This document shows positions 35,857-45,031 of a stretch of 64,000 bases of DNA, one piece after another; positions within the stretch are counted from its first letter, which is position 1; each line of letters begins with the position of its first letter. Source of the stretch: Calothrix sp. NIES-2098. Lineage in GTDB: Bacteria > Cyanobacteriota > Cyanobacteriia > Cyanobacteriales > Nostocaceae. The stretch is from assembly GCA_002368175.1 (NCBI GenBank), contig AP018172.1, positions 6,699,001 through 6,763,000 of the forward strand, read 5' to 3'. Below the pieces are notes generated by a model. That model saw only the letters and a program-made list of their open reading frames with translations, was not told the origin of the DNA and searched no databases. The translations under genes and the position numbers were made by a program.

Positions 35857-36615
35857 ATGGCGCAATTACTCAAAAATTGTTGCCAAATTAATCTATTTAC
35901 AAAAACCATCATCAAAACTATGAATGTTAAATTAGGTTTCGGATCTATCCCCAAACCTCAATATGTATTTGTCAACAGAGAAAATGATTACTGTTGGTAT
36001 ATGCTCGCCGAAGATAAAAAACATATTCCCATCTATGAAAAAGCTTTGACTGGAGTAATTACAGCCATAGAAGTTAATAAAAAGATTGAAACATCTTTTG
36101 GAGAAAGTGAAAAAACCGATTTATATATTTTGGCGGACAAACCTTATATTGTTCGTTCAGGAAGCGATTCTTATTTTTCTAAAAGTTTATTGTTATCTTT
36201 AGATGCTCTTACTTTGGAACAACTGCGTCATCCACTGACTATTGCAGTGAGTCCTGGAGATAAAAAAGTAGTATTTTGTAATATTTACGATCCCGTAAGT
36301 TATCGTTCTATAGGCGTAAGTTGGGATGGATATAAGGAATTGAACTGGCAAGCTTTAGAACAGAAAGTTAGCGTGAAAATTAATGGACATCAAAACATAA
36401 AGCCAGAACAAATACAAACATCTAGTAATACGTCTCAATCTGAACTCCACGCAGTTTTAATAGCACAAACAGATACATATTTAGCACAATTAAATTGGTC
36501 GCCAGAGCAAGGAAGGGAGTATTTACAGCAGAAATATGGCAGGCGATCGCGTCACCATCTCTCTGATACCGAACTGTTGGATTTTATTGATTTTCTAAAA
36601 CTACAACTAACCTAA
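35857..36615 (+). CDS. Conserved hypothetical protein
   Basis: A 252-residue protein that I do not recognise. The N-terminal two thirds look beta-rich and globular (YVFVNRENDYCWYMLAED, YILADKPYIVRSG). A low-complexity S/T/Q linker (about 185-200) leads to a C-terminal helical domain containing YLAQLNWSPEQGREYLQQKYG (written in part) and TELLDFIDFLK. That tail resembles a small module at the end of other cyanobacterial hypothetical proteins. AGGAAA lies 11 bp before the ATG at 35857; a TTG one codon earlier or an ATG at 35920 (MNVKLGFG) are alternatives. No signal or membrane segment. Confidence 0.6.
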   Translation: MAQLLKNCCQINLFTKTIIKTMNVKLGFGSIPKPQYVFVNRENDYCWYMLAEDKKHIPIYEKALTGVITAIEVNKKIETSFGESEKTDLYILADKPYIVRSGSDSYFSKSLLLSLDALTLEQLRHPLTIAVSPGDKKVVFCNIYDPVSYRSIGVSWDGYKELNWQALEQKVSVKINGHQNIKPEQIQTSSNTSQSELHAVLIAQTDTYLAQLNWSPEQGREYLQQKYGRRSRHHLSDTELLDFIDFLKLQLT

Positions 36616-36683
36616 ACTTAAGCGGTCGCTCATTTTTAGTTTATCTGGTGATGTGTAGGCGATCGCCTTCCCAAAAACTCTAA

Positions 36684-36719
36684 AAGCCTTTAGACACCAG
36701 CTTCCAAGACTAAAGGCTT
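36684..36719. terminator. Hairpin downstream of hypothetical gene
   Basis: AAGCCTTTAG (36684-36693) pairs perfectly with CTAAAGGCTT (36710-36719). It lies 68 bp after the stop at 36615. The T-run is better on the minus strand (AAGGCTTTT), so it may act in either direction. Confidence 0.5.
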
Positions 36720-36750
36720 GATTGCTTATACCTTTACTAGGGCTTCATTT

Positions 36751-36791
36751 TTGCATTGCGTTGCAATACAATGGTATATTTTGTAATGCAA
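36751..36791 (+). promoter_or_regulatory. Promoter/operator of the RHH gene
   Basis: An outer dyad TTGCATT (36751-36757) and AATGCAA (36785-36791) encloses CATTG/CAATG half-sites. TTGCAT, 18 bp and TATATT (36775-36780) make a possible promoter within the dyad. Such overlap is usual for autorepressing ribbon-helix-helix antitoxins. Confidence 0.45.
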
Positions 36792-36808
36792 ATTGATCCG
36801 ATCGGACG

Positions 36809-37052
36809 ATGAGCAAAAAAAAACATTACCTTTCAGATAGATAGCGATAAGAAGATTGCACTGGATGCAATTGCCTCAGGAATCAACCGCGATCGCAGTT
36901 ACGTATTGAATGAAGCAATAGACGCTTATTTAGAAATGCATCATTGGCAAATCGAAGAGATTCAAAGGGGAATTACTGAAGCTGAAACAGCAGATTTTGC
37001 CAGTGATGAAGAAGTAAAAGCAACTTTTGCAAAACTCACCAATACAAATTAA
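36809..37052 (+). pseudogene. Frameshifted ribbon-helix-helix (CopG/ParD-like) antitoxin
   Basis: The ATG at 36809 reads M-S then enters a run of nine A (36815-36823) and meets a stop within 12 codons. One A fewer would join it to a frame ending at 37052 that encodes NITFQIDSDKKIALDAIASG, then NRDRSYVLNEAIDAYLEMH and a C-terminal acidic tail; this is a typical RHH DNA-binding domain plus toxin-binding tail of about 80 residues. So the gene is interrupted by a +1 in a homopolymer. It may be a true pseudogene, a sequencing error, or rescued by slippage on A9. No ParE/RelE toxin follows. Confidence 0.7.
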
Positions 37053-37095
37053 TTGATCGGCGTTTATCGGTGTGTATCGGCGGTTAATTTATCCC

Positions 37096-37374
37096 TCAAA
37101 AATCTTCATCATCAACAAAAAATTCGGCATCCTCATCTAAGCGAGAATTACCCCGCCGAGAATCAGCAAGACCCCACAGAGGTTGCAGTACCGCTATACC
37201 AACTAAGCCGAGACAAACACAAAAAGCCAGCAATAAACCTACTGGTATTTGAATCGATTGTAATGATAAGAATTTTAACCGTACTGGTGTGGCGTTTTGG
37301 ACAGAGAGCAGCGCGATCGCCATTACCCACACAGCGACAATTACAGATATCAGCAAATTAGCAATAGTTTTCAT
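37096..37374 (-). CDS. LapA-domain (DUF1049) membrane protein
   Basis: A 92-residue protein with two transmembrane helices (about 4-26 and 42-66). The sequence between them (SVQNATPVRLKFLSLQSIQIP) has the typical LapA/DUF1049 pattern, shown here in part as SVQNATPVRLKF. The C-terminal tail is acidic (EDAEFFVDDEDF). Related LapA/YciS proteins act in lipopolysaccharide assembly control in E. coli; the cyanobacterial role is unknown. I took MKTIANL at 37374; the longer frame adds 12 Cys/Phe-rich residues encoded in the repeat-like flank. Confidence 0.8.
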   Translation of the reverse strand: MKTIANLLISVIVAVWVMAIALLSVQNATPVRLKFLSLQSIQIPVGLLLAFCVCLGLVGIAVLQPLWGLADSRRGNSRLDEDAEFFVDDEDF

Positions 37375-37395
37375 AAAAAAATCAAACCAAAAACA

Positions 37396-37450
37396 AACAC
37401 AGATGAACACCGATAAATATCAGCGTTCATCTGCGTTTATCGGCGGTTTA
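37396..37450. repeat. Interlaced inverted repeat, partly copied at 37054-37090
   Basis: CCGATAAA (37410-37417) pairs with TTTATCGG (37436-37443), with a second dyad GATGAAC/GTTCATC interlaced. GCGTTTATCGG with CGGCGGTT also occurs on the other side of the LapA gene (about 37059-37085). It looks like a small dispersed repeat flanking the gene. Confidence 0.5.
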
Positions 37451-37455
37451 AACTC

Positions 37456-38883
37456 TTACTCTAGTTTAGCGATCGCACTTTCCATTTCTTGAGCGATTGT
37501 CGTCAGTTTTTCGGGTGAGTTGGTTTCTAGATAAACGCGCACCAGAGGTTCTGTACCTGAGGGACGCAATAGAATCCAGCTACCTTCTTCTAAGTAAAGC
37601 TTAATCCCGTCTTTGCGACCAACTTCTTTGACTTTAATTCCCGCTACTTCTGTGGGCGGATTTTTGGTAAAGGAGTCGATGACGGCGGTTTTATGGGCTT
37701 CGGTGAGGTGTAAGTCCAGACGATTATTGTAAAGCGGGCCGTCTGCTTCGGCGATCGCTTCTTTGACTAGTTGACTCAGAGGCTTACCTTCATAGGCGAT
37801 CGCTTCGGCTACTAGCATATCGGCTAAAACGCCATCTTTTTCGGGAATATGCCCAATGACGCTTAAACCGCCTGATTCCTCTCCACCAATCAATACGGTG
37901 GTTTCCCGCATTTTTTCACCAATGTATTTAAAGCCAACTGCTGTTTCATAAATTGGCAGCCCGTATTTAGCGGCAAAATTATCTAAAAGGTGAGTTGTGG
38001 CTACAGTGCGGACAATAGCGCCGCTTTTGCCTTTATTTTTGATTAAATGACGTGCTAGCAATAGCAGCACAGTGTTAGGTGTAAGAACGTTACCTTGTTC
38101 GTCAACAATACCAAAGCGATCGCTATCGCCATCTGTTGCTAAACCTAAATCTGCTTTATCGGTGCGGACTGCTTCGACTAACTCAACGAGTTGTTCGCCT
38201 TTAGGTTCTGGCATCCCACCGCCAAATAGCACATCTCGCCAGGTGTGAAAACTTTCTAATTGCACGCCACTTTGTTGCAAAACTTCATCTAAATAACCGC
38301 GAGAAGTAGAATACAAAGCGTCGTATTTTACCTTTAACTGGGCACTTTTGATTTTTTCTACATCAATTAGGGTGTAGATGAATTGCAGATAATCGGGTTT
38401 CGGATCGAAAATAGAGATAGAACCTGATGGGCTACCACTTGGCGGCTCATCCGATGCACTTTCGATGTTTGCCACAATAGTATCAGTAATCTCTGGAGTG
38501 GCAGGGCCAGCATAGTCAGGGATATATTTAATCCCACAGTATGGTGCAGGATTATGACTTGCCGTAAACATCAACGCCCCTGCTGAATTTAGGTGGCGGG
38601 CGTTGTAGGCAATTACTGGTGTGGGGCAATCCCGATCGGTAACTTTTACTGTCCAACCCAAGTCAGCCAAGACTTGGGCGGCTGTTTGGGCAAACTGGTC
38701 AGCTAAAAATCGAGTATCGTAGGCAACTAGAACTGGCCTGTCTTTGCTATAGGCCGTTTCCAGGTAACTAGCGATCGCTCTTGTAACTTTTCTTACATTG
38801 GGAAAAGTAAAATCATCGGCGATAATTCCCCGCCAGCCATCGGTGCCAAATTTGATCTTGCTGGATTTGCTACTAGCGCTCAT
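37456..38883 (-). CDS. Phosphoglucomutase/phosphomannomutase family enzyme
   Basis: A 475-residue alpha-D-phosphohexomutase. It starts KFGTDGWRGIIADDF. The phosphoserine loop is TASHNPAPYCGIK (Ser about 108), the metal loop is DGDSDRFG (about 253-260), the sugar-binding loop GGEESGGLS (about 333-341) and the phosphate loop RPSGTEPLVRVY at the C-terminus. It interconverts hexose 1- and 6-phosphates, supplying glycogen and nucleotide-sugar synthesis. GEESGG is compatible with glucose phosphates or both gluco/manno substrates, so specificity is not fixed. The first ATG is used. Confidence 0.9.
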   Translation of the reverse strand: MSASSKSSKIKFGTDGWRGIIADDFTFPNVRKVTRAIASYLETAYSKDRPVLVAYDTRFLADQFAQTAAQVLADLGWTVKVTDRDCPTPVIAYNARHLNSAGALMFTASHNPAPYCGIKYIPDYAGPATPEITDTIVANIESASDEPPSGSPSGSISIFDPKPDYLQFIYTLIDVEKIKSAQLKVKYDALYSTSRGYLDEVLQQSGVQLESFHTWRDVLFGGGMPEPKGEQLVELVEAVRTDKADLGLATDGDSDRFGIVDEQGNVLTPNTVLLLLARHLIKNKGKSGAIVRTVATTHLLDNFAAKYGLPIYETAVGFKYIGEKMRETTVLIGGEESGGLSVIGHIPEKDGVLADMLVAEAIAYEGKPLSQLVKEAIAEADGPLYNNRLDLHLTEAHKTAVIDSFTKNPPTEVAGIKVKEVGRKDGIKLYLEEGSWILLRPSGTEPLVRVYLETNSPEKLTTIAQEMESAIAKLE

Positions 38884-38988
38884 TTTGCCACAGGCTCCCG
38901 TCCAACTTCATTACTATTAGGAAGCTTCGCGCAAAGCGTGCGTAGCCGCAAGTATCTACATCGTTATTTTTCTCACTGCTCGTTAGCA

Positions 38989-39846
38989 ATGTCAATCCCC
39001 GACCGACCTTTTGCCAGTTATCACCTTTGGTCTTTAGTTGCCCCAGCTACAGGGCAAGAACGTTGGCATTGCCAAATGAGACGGGGGTTTGTCAAAGCAC
39101 GTCAGCACGAACCACAAGTTAAAGCACTGTTAGCTAAGGCTACAGCACCCCAGCGAATTGGGATACTCGCCCAAAAAGGCGTTTATGAATTTCATCATCA
39201 TCGACATTTGTTAAAGCAATCAGACGGTGTAGAAAAAGTTGCCCAATTACTACAGTTAAGCCATGCCTCTGAGGAAGTTCAACAGCGCGTGTTGCAAATC
39301 TTGCAAAAATATCACAATGCTCCTTTGCTGTTGAATAAAAACATCCTGCAATTAACTCCAGGGGATGAAGGCTTTCCCAAACCAATTTTAATTGACCAGG
39401 ATGATTATTGCTTCCGTTTATATGCGGCGATGGATTGTGTCTTTATTGATAGCGATCGCACGCTGCACATTTTAGATTTTAAAACAGGTAAAGCTGCTTT
39501 TGACCAGCGACAGGCATTAGTTTATCTCCTAGCTGCGCGTTATCTTTACCCTGGACATGAAGCTGTCGCATCGTTCTATAATTTAGAACTTGGTAAAAAA
39601 TCCGAATTAATCCGGATCGATCGTAGCGAATTAGCTTCTTTAGAATTTGAGTTGGCTCACATTGCCCAAAAGCACCAGCGAGATTTACAAAAATATCACC
39701 AAGAAACAGAGGATTTCAGTCAAATCTTCCCACCTAATCCCGGTTCTCACTGCCGTTTTTGCCCATTTCGCTCCATCTGCGATTTTGCTGATGTTAAGCA
39801 GCCACAGGCTTTTGCCATGCCCATTTTAAAGGTGAATGGGGCATAG
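38989..39846 (+). CDS. RecB/AddB-like nuclease-fold protein with Fe-S cysteines
   Basis: A 285-residue PD-(D/E)XK protein. The acidic AAMDCVFID (about 147) and ILDFKTGKA (D-x-K about 161-163) form the nuclease motif. A distant Cys (about 28) and C-terminal CRFCPFRSIC fit an Fe-S cluster of the AddB/Cas4 type. Stand-alone relatives without a helicase are common in cyanobacteria; the role is probably DNA repair or recombination, but unproven. I chose the ATG at 38989 (MSIPDRPF), as the longer frame uses GTG at 38938 inside repeat-like sequence. Confidence 0.8.
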   Translation: MSIPDRPFASYHLWSLVAPATGQERWHCQMRRGFVKARQHEPQVKALLAKATAPQRIGILAQKGVYEFHHHRHLLKQSDGVEKVAQLLQLSHASEEVQQRVLQILQKYHNAPLLLNKNILQLTPGDEGFPKPILIDQDDYCFRLYAAMDCVFIDSDRTLHILDFKTGKAAFDQRQALVYLLAARYLYPGHEAVASFYNLELGKKSELIRIDRSELASLEFELAHIAQKHQRDLQKYHQETEDFSQIFPPNPGSHCRFCPFRSICDFADVKQPQAFAMPILKVNGA

Positions 39847-39863
39847 GGGATTGGGGAGATGAG

Positions 39864-39894
39864 GGAGTGTGGGAAGTGTGGGGAGTGTGGGGAG
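39864..39894. repeat. 9-bp tandem repeat downstream of nuclease gene
   Basis: Three units GGAGTGTGG (middle one GAAGTGTGG), then GGAG. The same 9-bp unit occurs three times at 51491-51517, again directly after a stop codon and followed by a similar AAATGACCAATG segment. Confidence 0.8.
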
Positions 39895-39921
39895 ACAAAT
39901 AAGAAATGACCAATGACAAAT

Positions 39922-41607
39922 TCAAAACGGCGGCAATTCTTTCAGAATCGTAAACCGAATATGATTAATTGCCAGGTCGCCAATGGGGATATCTTCTTTA
40001 GTTAAACGTACACCTTGACTAGAAATGGTTTCAAAAGGAATACCTTTGCCGATTTCGATGTGATACCAGCATAAGCCCATAAAAAAGCGCGTGGGATAGG
40101 GGCCGGCGTTTCCGACATCATCGGGATTCGATTCCATTGGCAACCAGCCAATATTGGGGATGTAGAATTCTAACCAAACATGATTAAAGTCGGGTTGTAG
40201 GGGTACGCCCTGTAGTTCGCCATGCGGCGGACATTTATATCTACCTACTGTGCGACAGGGAATCCCATTCAAACGACACAGCGCCAATAAAACGCCCACA
40301 TATTCACCACAGGAACCCACACCCCGTTCTAAAACAATATCTGGGGTATCAATGTATGGTTTAATACCATACGATAATTCATCGTAAACATAATTGCGGA
40401 TGTTGTACATTTTCCGCAGCAGATTAGTTTCTGAGCCGACAGCATCCCTAGCAGAACGACGAACAATGGTTGTATCCATTGCTAAATCGTCGTCATCCAC
40501 TAGATATCGAGTTTCAAATTCTGGTGAAAGTTCCGGAATATCTTCAACATCTTTAGGCGTAATGCGATACTTGATTCCTCGGACTTCCAAAATTGCTTTC
40601 CAGCCAAATATATGACGTTCGCCGGGGGTGAGGGTATCAAATTTAAATACTGCTACCCGTTGTCCATCAATTACTTCTTCGGTAAAAGGTAAACCAATCG
40701 GTTCAACGTGTTTAACTTTTTGGCGTTCGGTTTCTGAAGGTAAGGCGATTCGCCACTCCAAATCTGTTAAATAAACCTCTTCTAAAGGAGCAATCTCCTC
40801 AGCGTAGGACATTTCGATGAGGTAGCCATTAGAGAGGGCGTAGCGTTTCTCTGGCTCGTAATGATAATGCAGGGGATGAATAAAAGTGCGATCGCGGTAT
40901 GTTAGCTCGTGATTCGGATCGGCATTGGGATTATCCCGAATATAAGGTTCCTCAGAGGCATAAGCGACATAAAGGCTTTCTTTTCCTGTTTCCGCATCTT
41001 TATGTACCGCTATCCCTGTAGGCGAGTCAAAAGGTGTGAGGACGCTGAATTGAATTTCTCCAGTAGCCCGATCTAGCGAGTAGACCGTTTGTTCTGTGCG
41101 ATCGCTCACCCAGAGAGTATCATTACTTACGGCTAAATTTTCTACACCGACTCCAGGTGCATAAAACCTCGTAATTTCTTTGCGGCTATCTGCCTCATAA
41201 ATCAAGATATAGCCTAGCTTCTGACAACTGACATAAACTGTTGATTCCCAAACAGCAACCCCGTCAGCCGGATAAGGCAATGTGACAAAATGTTCTAGAC
41301 CTAAAGCATTCAGCTTGCAACGATAAACACTTTTGCCACGAGTTACCCAAAGGGCGTCTTCCCAGACTGCTAGACCTGTGACTTCAGTAAATTCCTGAAC
41401 TTGGTGAGGATTGAGAATTTTACTATTGTCAGATATTGGGTCAATTTCTAGCAGATGTCCTTTAACAGTATCAATAGCGATAAGTGTATCTTTAATGAAA
41501 GCAATGCCACCTAATGCGGCAGCACTAAGCGGTCGAATTGTTCTTTGCCCAAACATCTGGCTAACGGTCATAGTGGGGAGTGCAAAACTCATATTAAGCA
41601 TATTCAT
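39922..41607 (-). CDS. Transglutaminase-like protein with N-terminal beta-propeller-like region
   Basis: A 561-residue protein. Residues about 20-230 form repeated beta units with GLAVWEDALWVTRG, GVAVWESTVYVSC and NLAVSNDTLWVSD, typical of a propeller. Residues about 400-520 are a transglutaminase-like domain with the triad C432 in GVGSCGEY, H475 or close in FNHVW, and an Asp in ESNPDD. In bacteria such domains act as proteases or crosslinkers of peptides. No signal peptide is seen, so a cytoplasmic place is likely. Two further in-frame ATGs (41601 and 41592) could also serve as start. Function unknown. Confidence 0.82.
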   Translation of the reverse strand: MNMLNMSFALPTMTVSQMFGQRTIRPLSAAALGGIAFIKDTLIAIDTVKGHLLEIDPISDNSKILNPHQVQEFTEVTGLAVWEDALWVTRGKSVYRCKLNALGLEHFVTLPYPADGVAVWESTVYVSCQKLGYILIYEADSRKEITRFYAPGVGVENLAVSNDTLWVSDRTEQTVYSLDRATGEIQFSVLTPFDSPTGIAVHKDAETGKESLYVAYASEEPYIRDNPNADPNHELTYRDRTFIHPLHYHYEPEKRYALSNGYLIEMSYAEEIAPLEEVYLTDLEWRIALPSETERQKVKHVEPIGLPFTEEVIDGQRVAVFKFDTLTPGERHIFGWKAILEVRGIKYRITPKDVEDIPELSPEFETRYLVDDDDLAMDTTIVRRSARDAVGSETNLLRKMYNIRNYVYDELSYGIKPYIDTPDIVLERGVGSCGEYVGVLLALCRLNGIPCRTVGRYKCPPHGELQGVPLQPDFNHVWLEFYIPNIGWLPMESNPDDVGNAGPYPTRFFMGLCWYHIEIGKGIPFETISSQGVRLTKEDIPIGDLAINHIRFTILKELPPF

Positions 41608-41882
41608 TTAACCGTTTAGCACGCCTAGAATAAATTGTGGTACGTCCCATGTGACCAAGCTTCAGACTGGTGTTACTTACAATTATCAGTGCAATGTGTT
41701 CCAAAAAAACTCTCCCGTAGGAAATAACACACAAGTCTCAAGATGAGAAAGTGACAAATGCTAGGAATCACATCTACACTAATACAATTTGGCAAGAGCC
41801 TTTATGTAACTTTAGTTGATGGTTTTCCAACCATCACTAAGATTATGATCGAATTCTGTAACCATTTCCTGTGACTTACACG

Positions 41883-44744
41883 ATGTCTGCTAATTCTCTG
41901 CCTGAAGGTGCCGCCGTTTGGCATAATTTAGAAGTTGATAAAGCGCTAGACCTGCTTGATAGTAACGCAGACAGTGGCTTGACACCCCAAGAAGTTGAGC
42001 AGCGGTTGCAAAAATACGGCCCCAACGAACTTGAAGAACATGGTGGCCGCAGCGCTTGGGAGATTCTGTTGGATCAGTTCAAGAACATCATGTTGTTGAT
42101 GCTGATTGCTGTAGCGATCATTTCTGGGGTTTTAGATCTGTTGGCTTGGCGAGGAGGCAACTTAAAGCCTGGTGAAGTACCATTTAAAGATACGATCGCG
42201 ATTATGGCGATTGTCATCCTCAATGGCATCCTCGGCTACGTGCAAGAAAGCCGCGCCGAAAAAGCCCTGGCAGCCCTGAAAAAACTATCCTCTCCCTTAG
42301 TGCGAGTCATCCGCGATCGCAAATTGGTGGACGTAGCAGCCAAAGATTTAGTCCCAGGGGATGTGATGCTGCTAGAAGCGGGGGTACACATAGCCGCTGA
42401 TGGACGCTTAATTGAACAATCTAATTTACAAGTCCGGGAATCGGCGCTAACTGGTGAAGCCGAAGCCGTAAATAAACAGGCGACATTGCAATTGCCCGAA
42501 GACACGGGATTAGGCGATCGCCTTAATGTCGTCTTTCAAGGCACAGAAGTCGTCCAAGGGCGAGGTAAGGTGCTAGTCACCAATACCGGGATGCAAACCG
42601 AACTGGGCAAAATTGCTGCCATGTTGCAAGCGGTGGAAAGCGAACCAACGCCATTGCAACAGCGGATGACGCAACTAGGAAATGTTCTAGTTACCGGTTC
42701 TTTGATTCTTGTCGCGATCGTCGTCATCGGCGGTATTATCCAGGCTAGAGGTTTTAGCAACTTACAAGAACTTTTGGAAGTTTCCTTAAGTATGGCGGTG
42801 GCTGTAGTTCCTGAAGGTTTACCCGCCGTCATCACTGTCACCTTGGCACTGGGCACTCAGCGCATGGTACGCCGCAATGCCTTGATTCGCAAACTCCCAG
42901 CAGTGGAAACCTTAGGTTCTGTAACTACCATCTGTTCTGATAAAACTGGCACGCTAACTCAGAACAAGATGGTTGTGCAATCAGTTTTCACAAATAATTC
43001 TACTTTTCGCGTGACTGGGGAAGGTTACGCACCCACAGGGGATTTTCAATTAAACGAGCAAAAAATTGCTGTAGACGAACGTCCCGAAATTGCTGCTTTA
43101 CTAGTTGCTTGTGCTATTTGTAATGACTCAGTGCTGCAAAAAGAAAAAGGTGAATGGGCGATTTTAGGCGACCCTACCGAAGGTGCATTGCTCACCTTGG
43201 CAGGAAAAGCTGGTATTGAAAAAGACCAATGGAATAGTAAATTGCCGAGGGTTGCAGAGTTTCCTTTTTCCTCAGAACGCAAGCGCATGAGCGTTATTTC
43301 TCAAGTTGAGGAAATCGCCACAGGTGAATCTTCTTTAAGGGGAATTGACCCAGCGATCGCCGGATTTTTGCAATCGGAAAATTACTTAATGTTTACTAAG
43401 GGTTCTCCAGAGTTAATTTTGGCGCGTTGCAGCCAAATTTATCTGGGTACGCACGCAGTCCCCTTAACTGAAGAACAACGCCAAAAAATCTTGGCAGAAA
43501 ATGACCAAATGGCGAGTAAGGGGTTGCGAGTGCTGGGTTTTGCCTACAAACCCTTGAGAGAAATCCCCCCAGAAGGTTCAGACGAAACCTCAGAACAAGA
43601 GTTAGTTTGGCTGGGATTGGTAGGGATGCTGGATGCACCCCGCCCAGAGGTAAGGGCCGCTGTGCAAGAATGTCGGCAAGCAGGTATTCGTCCAGTGATG
43701 ATTACTGGCGACCACCAATTGACAGCCAGAGCGATCGCTACCGATCTCGGTATAGCCGAGGAAGGCGCTCGCGTCCTCACAGGACAAGAATTACAGCGCA
43801 TGAGTGATGAGGAACTAGAGCAAAATGTTGACCTGGTAAGCATTTATGCTCGTGTTTCCCCAGAACACAAACTGCGAATTGTCAAAGCCCTGCAACGTCG
43901 TGGTAGATTTGTGGCCATGACTGGTGATGGCGTCAATGATGCCCCAGCATTGAAACAAGCAGACATCGGTATTGCGATGGGCATCACAGGCACCGATGTG
44001 AGTAAAGAAGCTAGCGACATGGTGCTGCTAGATGACAACTTTGCCACCATTGTTGCCGCTACCAAAGAAGGTAGAGTAGTTTACACCAACATCCGCCGCT
44101 TTATTAAATACATCCTCGGCAGTAATATTGGCGAAGTGCTAACAATTGCCGCCGCACCACTTTTAGGGCTGGGAGGCGTTCCCCTCACCCCCTTACAAAT
44201 TCTTTGGATGAACTTAGTTACAGACGGTTTACCAGCCTTAGCCTTAGCTGTAGAACCCCCAGAACCAGATGTGATGAAGCGTCCGCCCTTCAGCCCCCGC
44301 GAAAGTATCTTTGCCAGGGGATTGGGTTCTTATATGGTTCGCATTGGGATTATCTTTGCGATTATCACGATTATTCTCATGGAATGGGCATACTTTCATT
44401 CCAAAGCAGTAACCGGGCCAGGACTCGACCCGGAACGCTGGAAGACAATGGTATTCACTTCCTTGTGTATTGCCCAGATGGGTCATGCTATAGCTATTCG
44501 CTCCAATAACCAACTAACTATCGAGATGAATCCTTTCTCTAATCTGTTTGTGTTAGGGGCTGTAGTGGTTACAACCTTATTGCAGCTGATGCTAGTTTAC
44601 GTTCCACCCTTGCGAGATTTCTTTGGTACTCACTGGCTACCACCTGGAGAGTTAGCGGTTTGTATTGGTTTTAGTGCCTTAATGTTTGTTTGGGTGGAAT
44701 TGGAGAAGATATTCTTCCGATTAATGGGCAAAAAGACTGTGTAA
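41883..44744 (+). CDS. P-type (P2A) calcium-transporting ATPase, PacL-like
   Basis: A 953-residue P-type ATPase. In order: the N-terminal cation-ATPase domain (about 10-80), TGEA in the actuator domain, M4 with VVPEGLPA, the phosphorylation site DKTGTLT (D353), KGSPE in the nucleotide-binding domain, TGDHQLTA and GDGVNDAPALK in the hinge, and M6 with NLVTDGLPALAL. The E of PEGLPA and the N/D of NLVTDG are calcium-site residues of SERCA-like pumps. It probably exports Ca2+ from the cytoplasm. I took the ATG at 41883; the longer frame begins with GTG at 41871. A terminator hairpin follows. Confidence 0.9.
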   Translation: MSANSLPEGAAVWHNLEVDKALDLLDSNADSGLTPQEVEQRLQKYGPNELEEHGGRSAWEILLDQFKNIMLLMLIAVAIISGVLDLLAWRGGNLKPGEVPFKDTIAIMAIVILNGILGYVQESRAEKALAALKKLSSPLVRVIRDRKLVDVAAKDLVPGDVMLLEAGVHIAADGRLIEQSNLQVRESALTGEAEAVNKQATLQLPEDTGLGDRLNVVFQGTEVVQGRGKVLVTNTGMQTELGKIAAMLQAVESEPTPLQQRMTQLGNVLVTGSLILVAIVVIGGIIQARGFSNLQELLEVSLSMAVAVVPEGLPAVITVTLALGTQRMVRRNALIRKLPAVETLGSVTTICSDKTGTLTQNKMVVQSVFTNNSTFRVTGEGYAPTGDFQLNEQKIAVDERPEIAALLVACAICNDSVLQKEKGEWAILGDPTEGALLTLAGKAGIEKDQWNSKLPRVAEFPFSSERKRMSVISQVEEIATGESSLRGIDPAIAGFLQSENYLMFTKGSPELILARCSQIYLGTHAVPLTEEQRQKILAENDQMASKGLRVLGFAYKPLREIPPEGSDETSEQELVWLGLVGMLDAPRPEVRAAVQECRQAGIRPVMITGDHQLTARAIATDLGIAEEGARVLTGQELQRMSDEELEQNVDLVSIYARVSPEHKLRIVKALQRRGRFVAMTGDGVNDAPALKQADIGIAMGITGTDVSKEASDMVLLDDNFATIVAATKEGRVVYTNIRRFIKYILGSNIGEVLTIAAAPLLGLGGVPLTPLQILWMNLVTDGLPALALAVEPPEPDVMKRPPFSPRESIFARGLGSYMVRIGIIFAIITIILMEWAYFHSKAVTGPGLDPERWKTMVFTSLCIAQMGHAIAIRSNNQLTIEMNPFSNLFVLGAVVVTTLLQLMLVYVPPLRDFFGTHWLPPGELAVCIGFSALMFVWVELEKIFFRLMGKKTV

Positions 44745-44786
44745 GGGTAAGGATAGATTAGAAAAGATGGAGTAATATAAGACTTT

Positions 44787-44821
44787 AAATTGGCAGCTAT
44801 GTGAATTCTTGCTGCCATTTT
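44787..44821 (+). terminator. Intrinsic terminator after Ca2+-ATPase gene
   Basis: TGGCAGC (44791-44797) pairs with GCTGCCA (44811-44817) around a 13-bp loop. AAAT precedes and TTTT follows, extending the stem and giving a U-tract. It lies 46 bp after the stop. Confidence 0.7.
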
Positions 44822-45031
44822 AAGAAAGGACCCGAAATCCTTCATTATAGCTGAGGATCTCGAGCCGTAACTAATTGCGTCTTAATCGTAGCAAAGCCCT
44901 TTGGTACTGTCTACTCATTAAGTATTGATTCTCTGTGAGTCATAAGATCAAAACTCACTATAACTATCGGCGTATCTGAAAGCTGTTTTGAAGGATTTTA
45001 CCCATATACCTAGATGAGGAGTAAAATCCAC

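Noticed and set aside
37053..37361. 102-codon plus-strand frame over the LapA-like gene
   Set aside because: Antisense to a clear two-helix LapA-domain protein.
43396..43843. Several 60-100 codon minus-strand frames within the Ca2+-ATPase gene
   Set aside because: Shadows of a long GC-richer coding sequence with complete P-type ATPase motifs.
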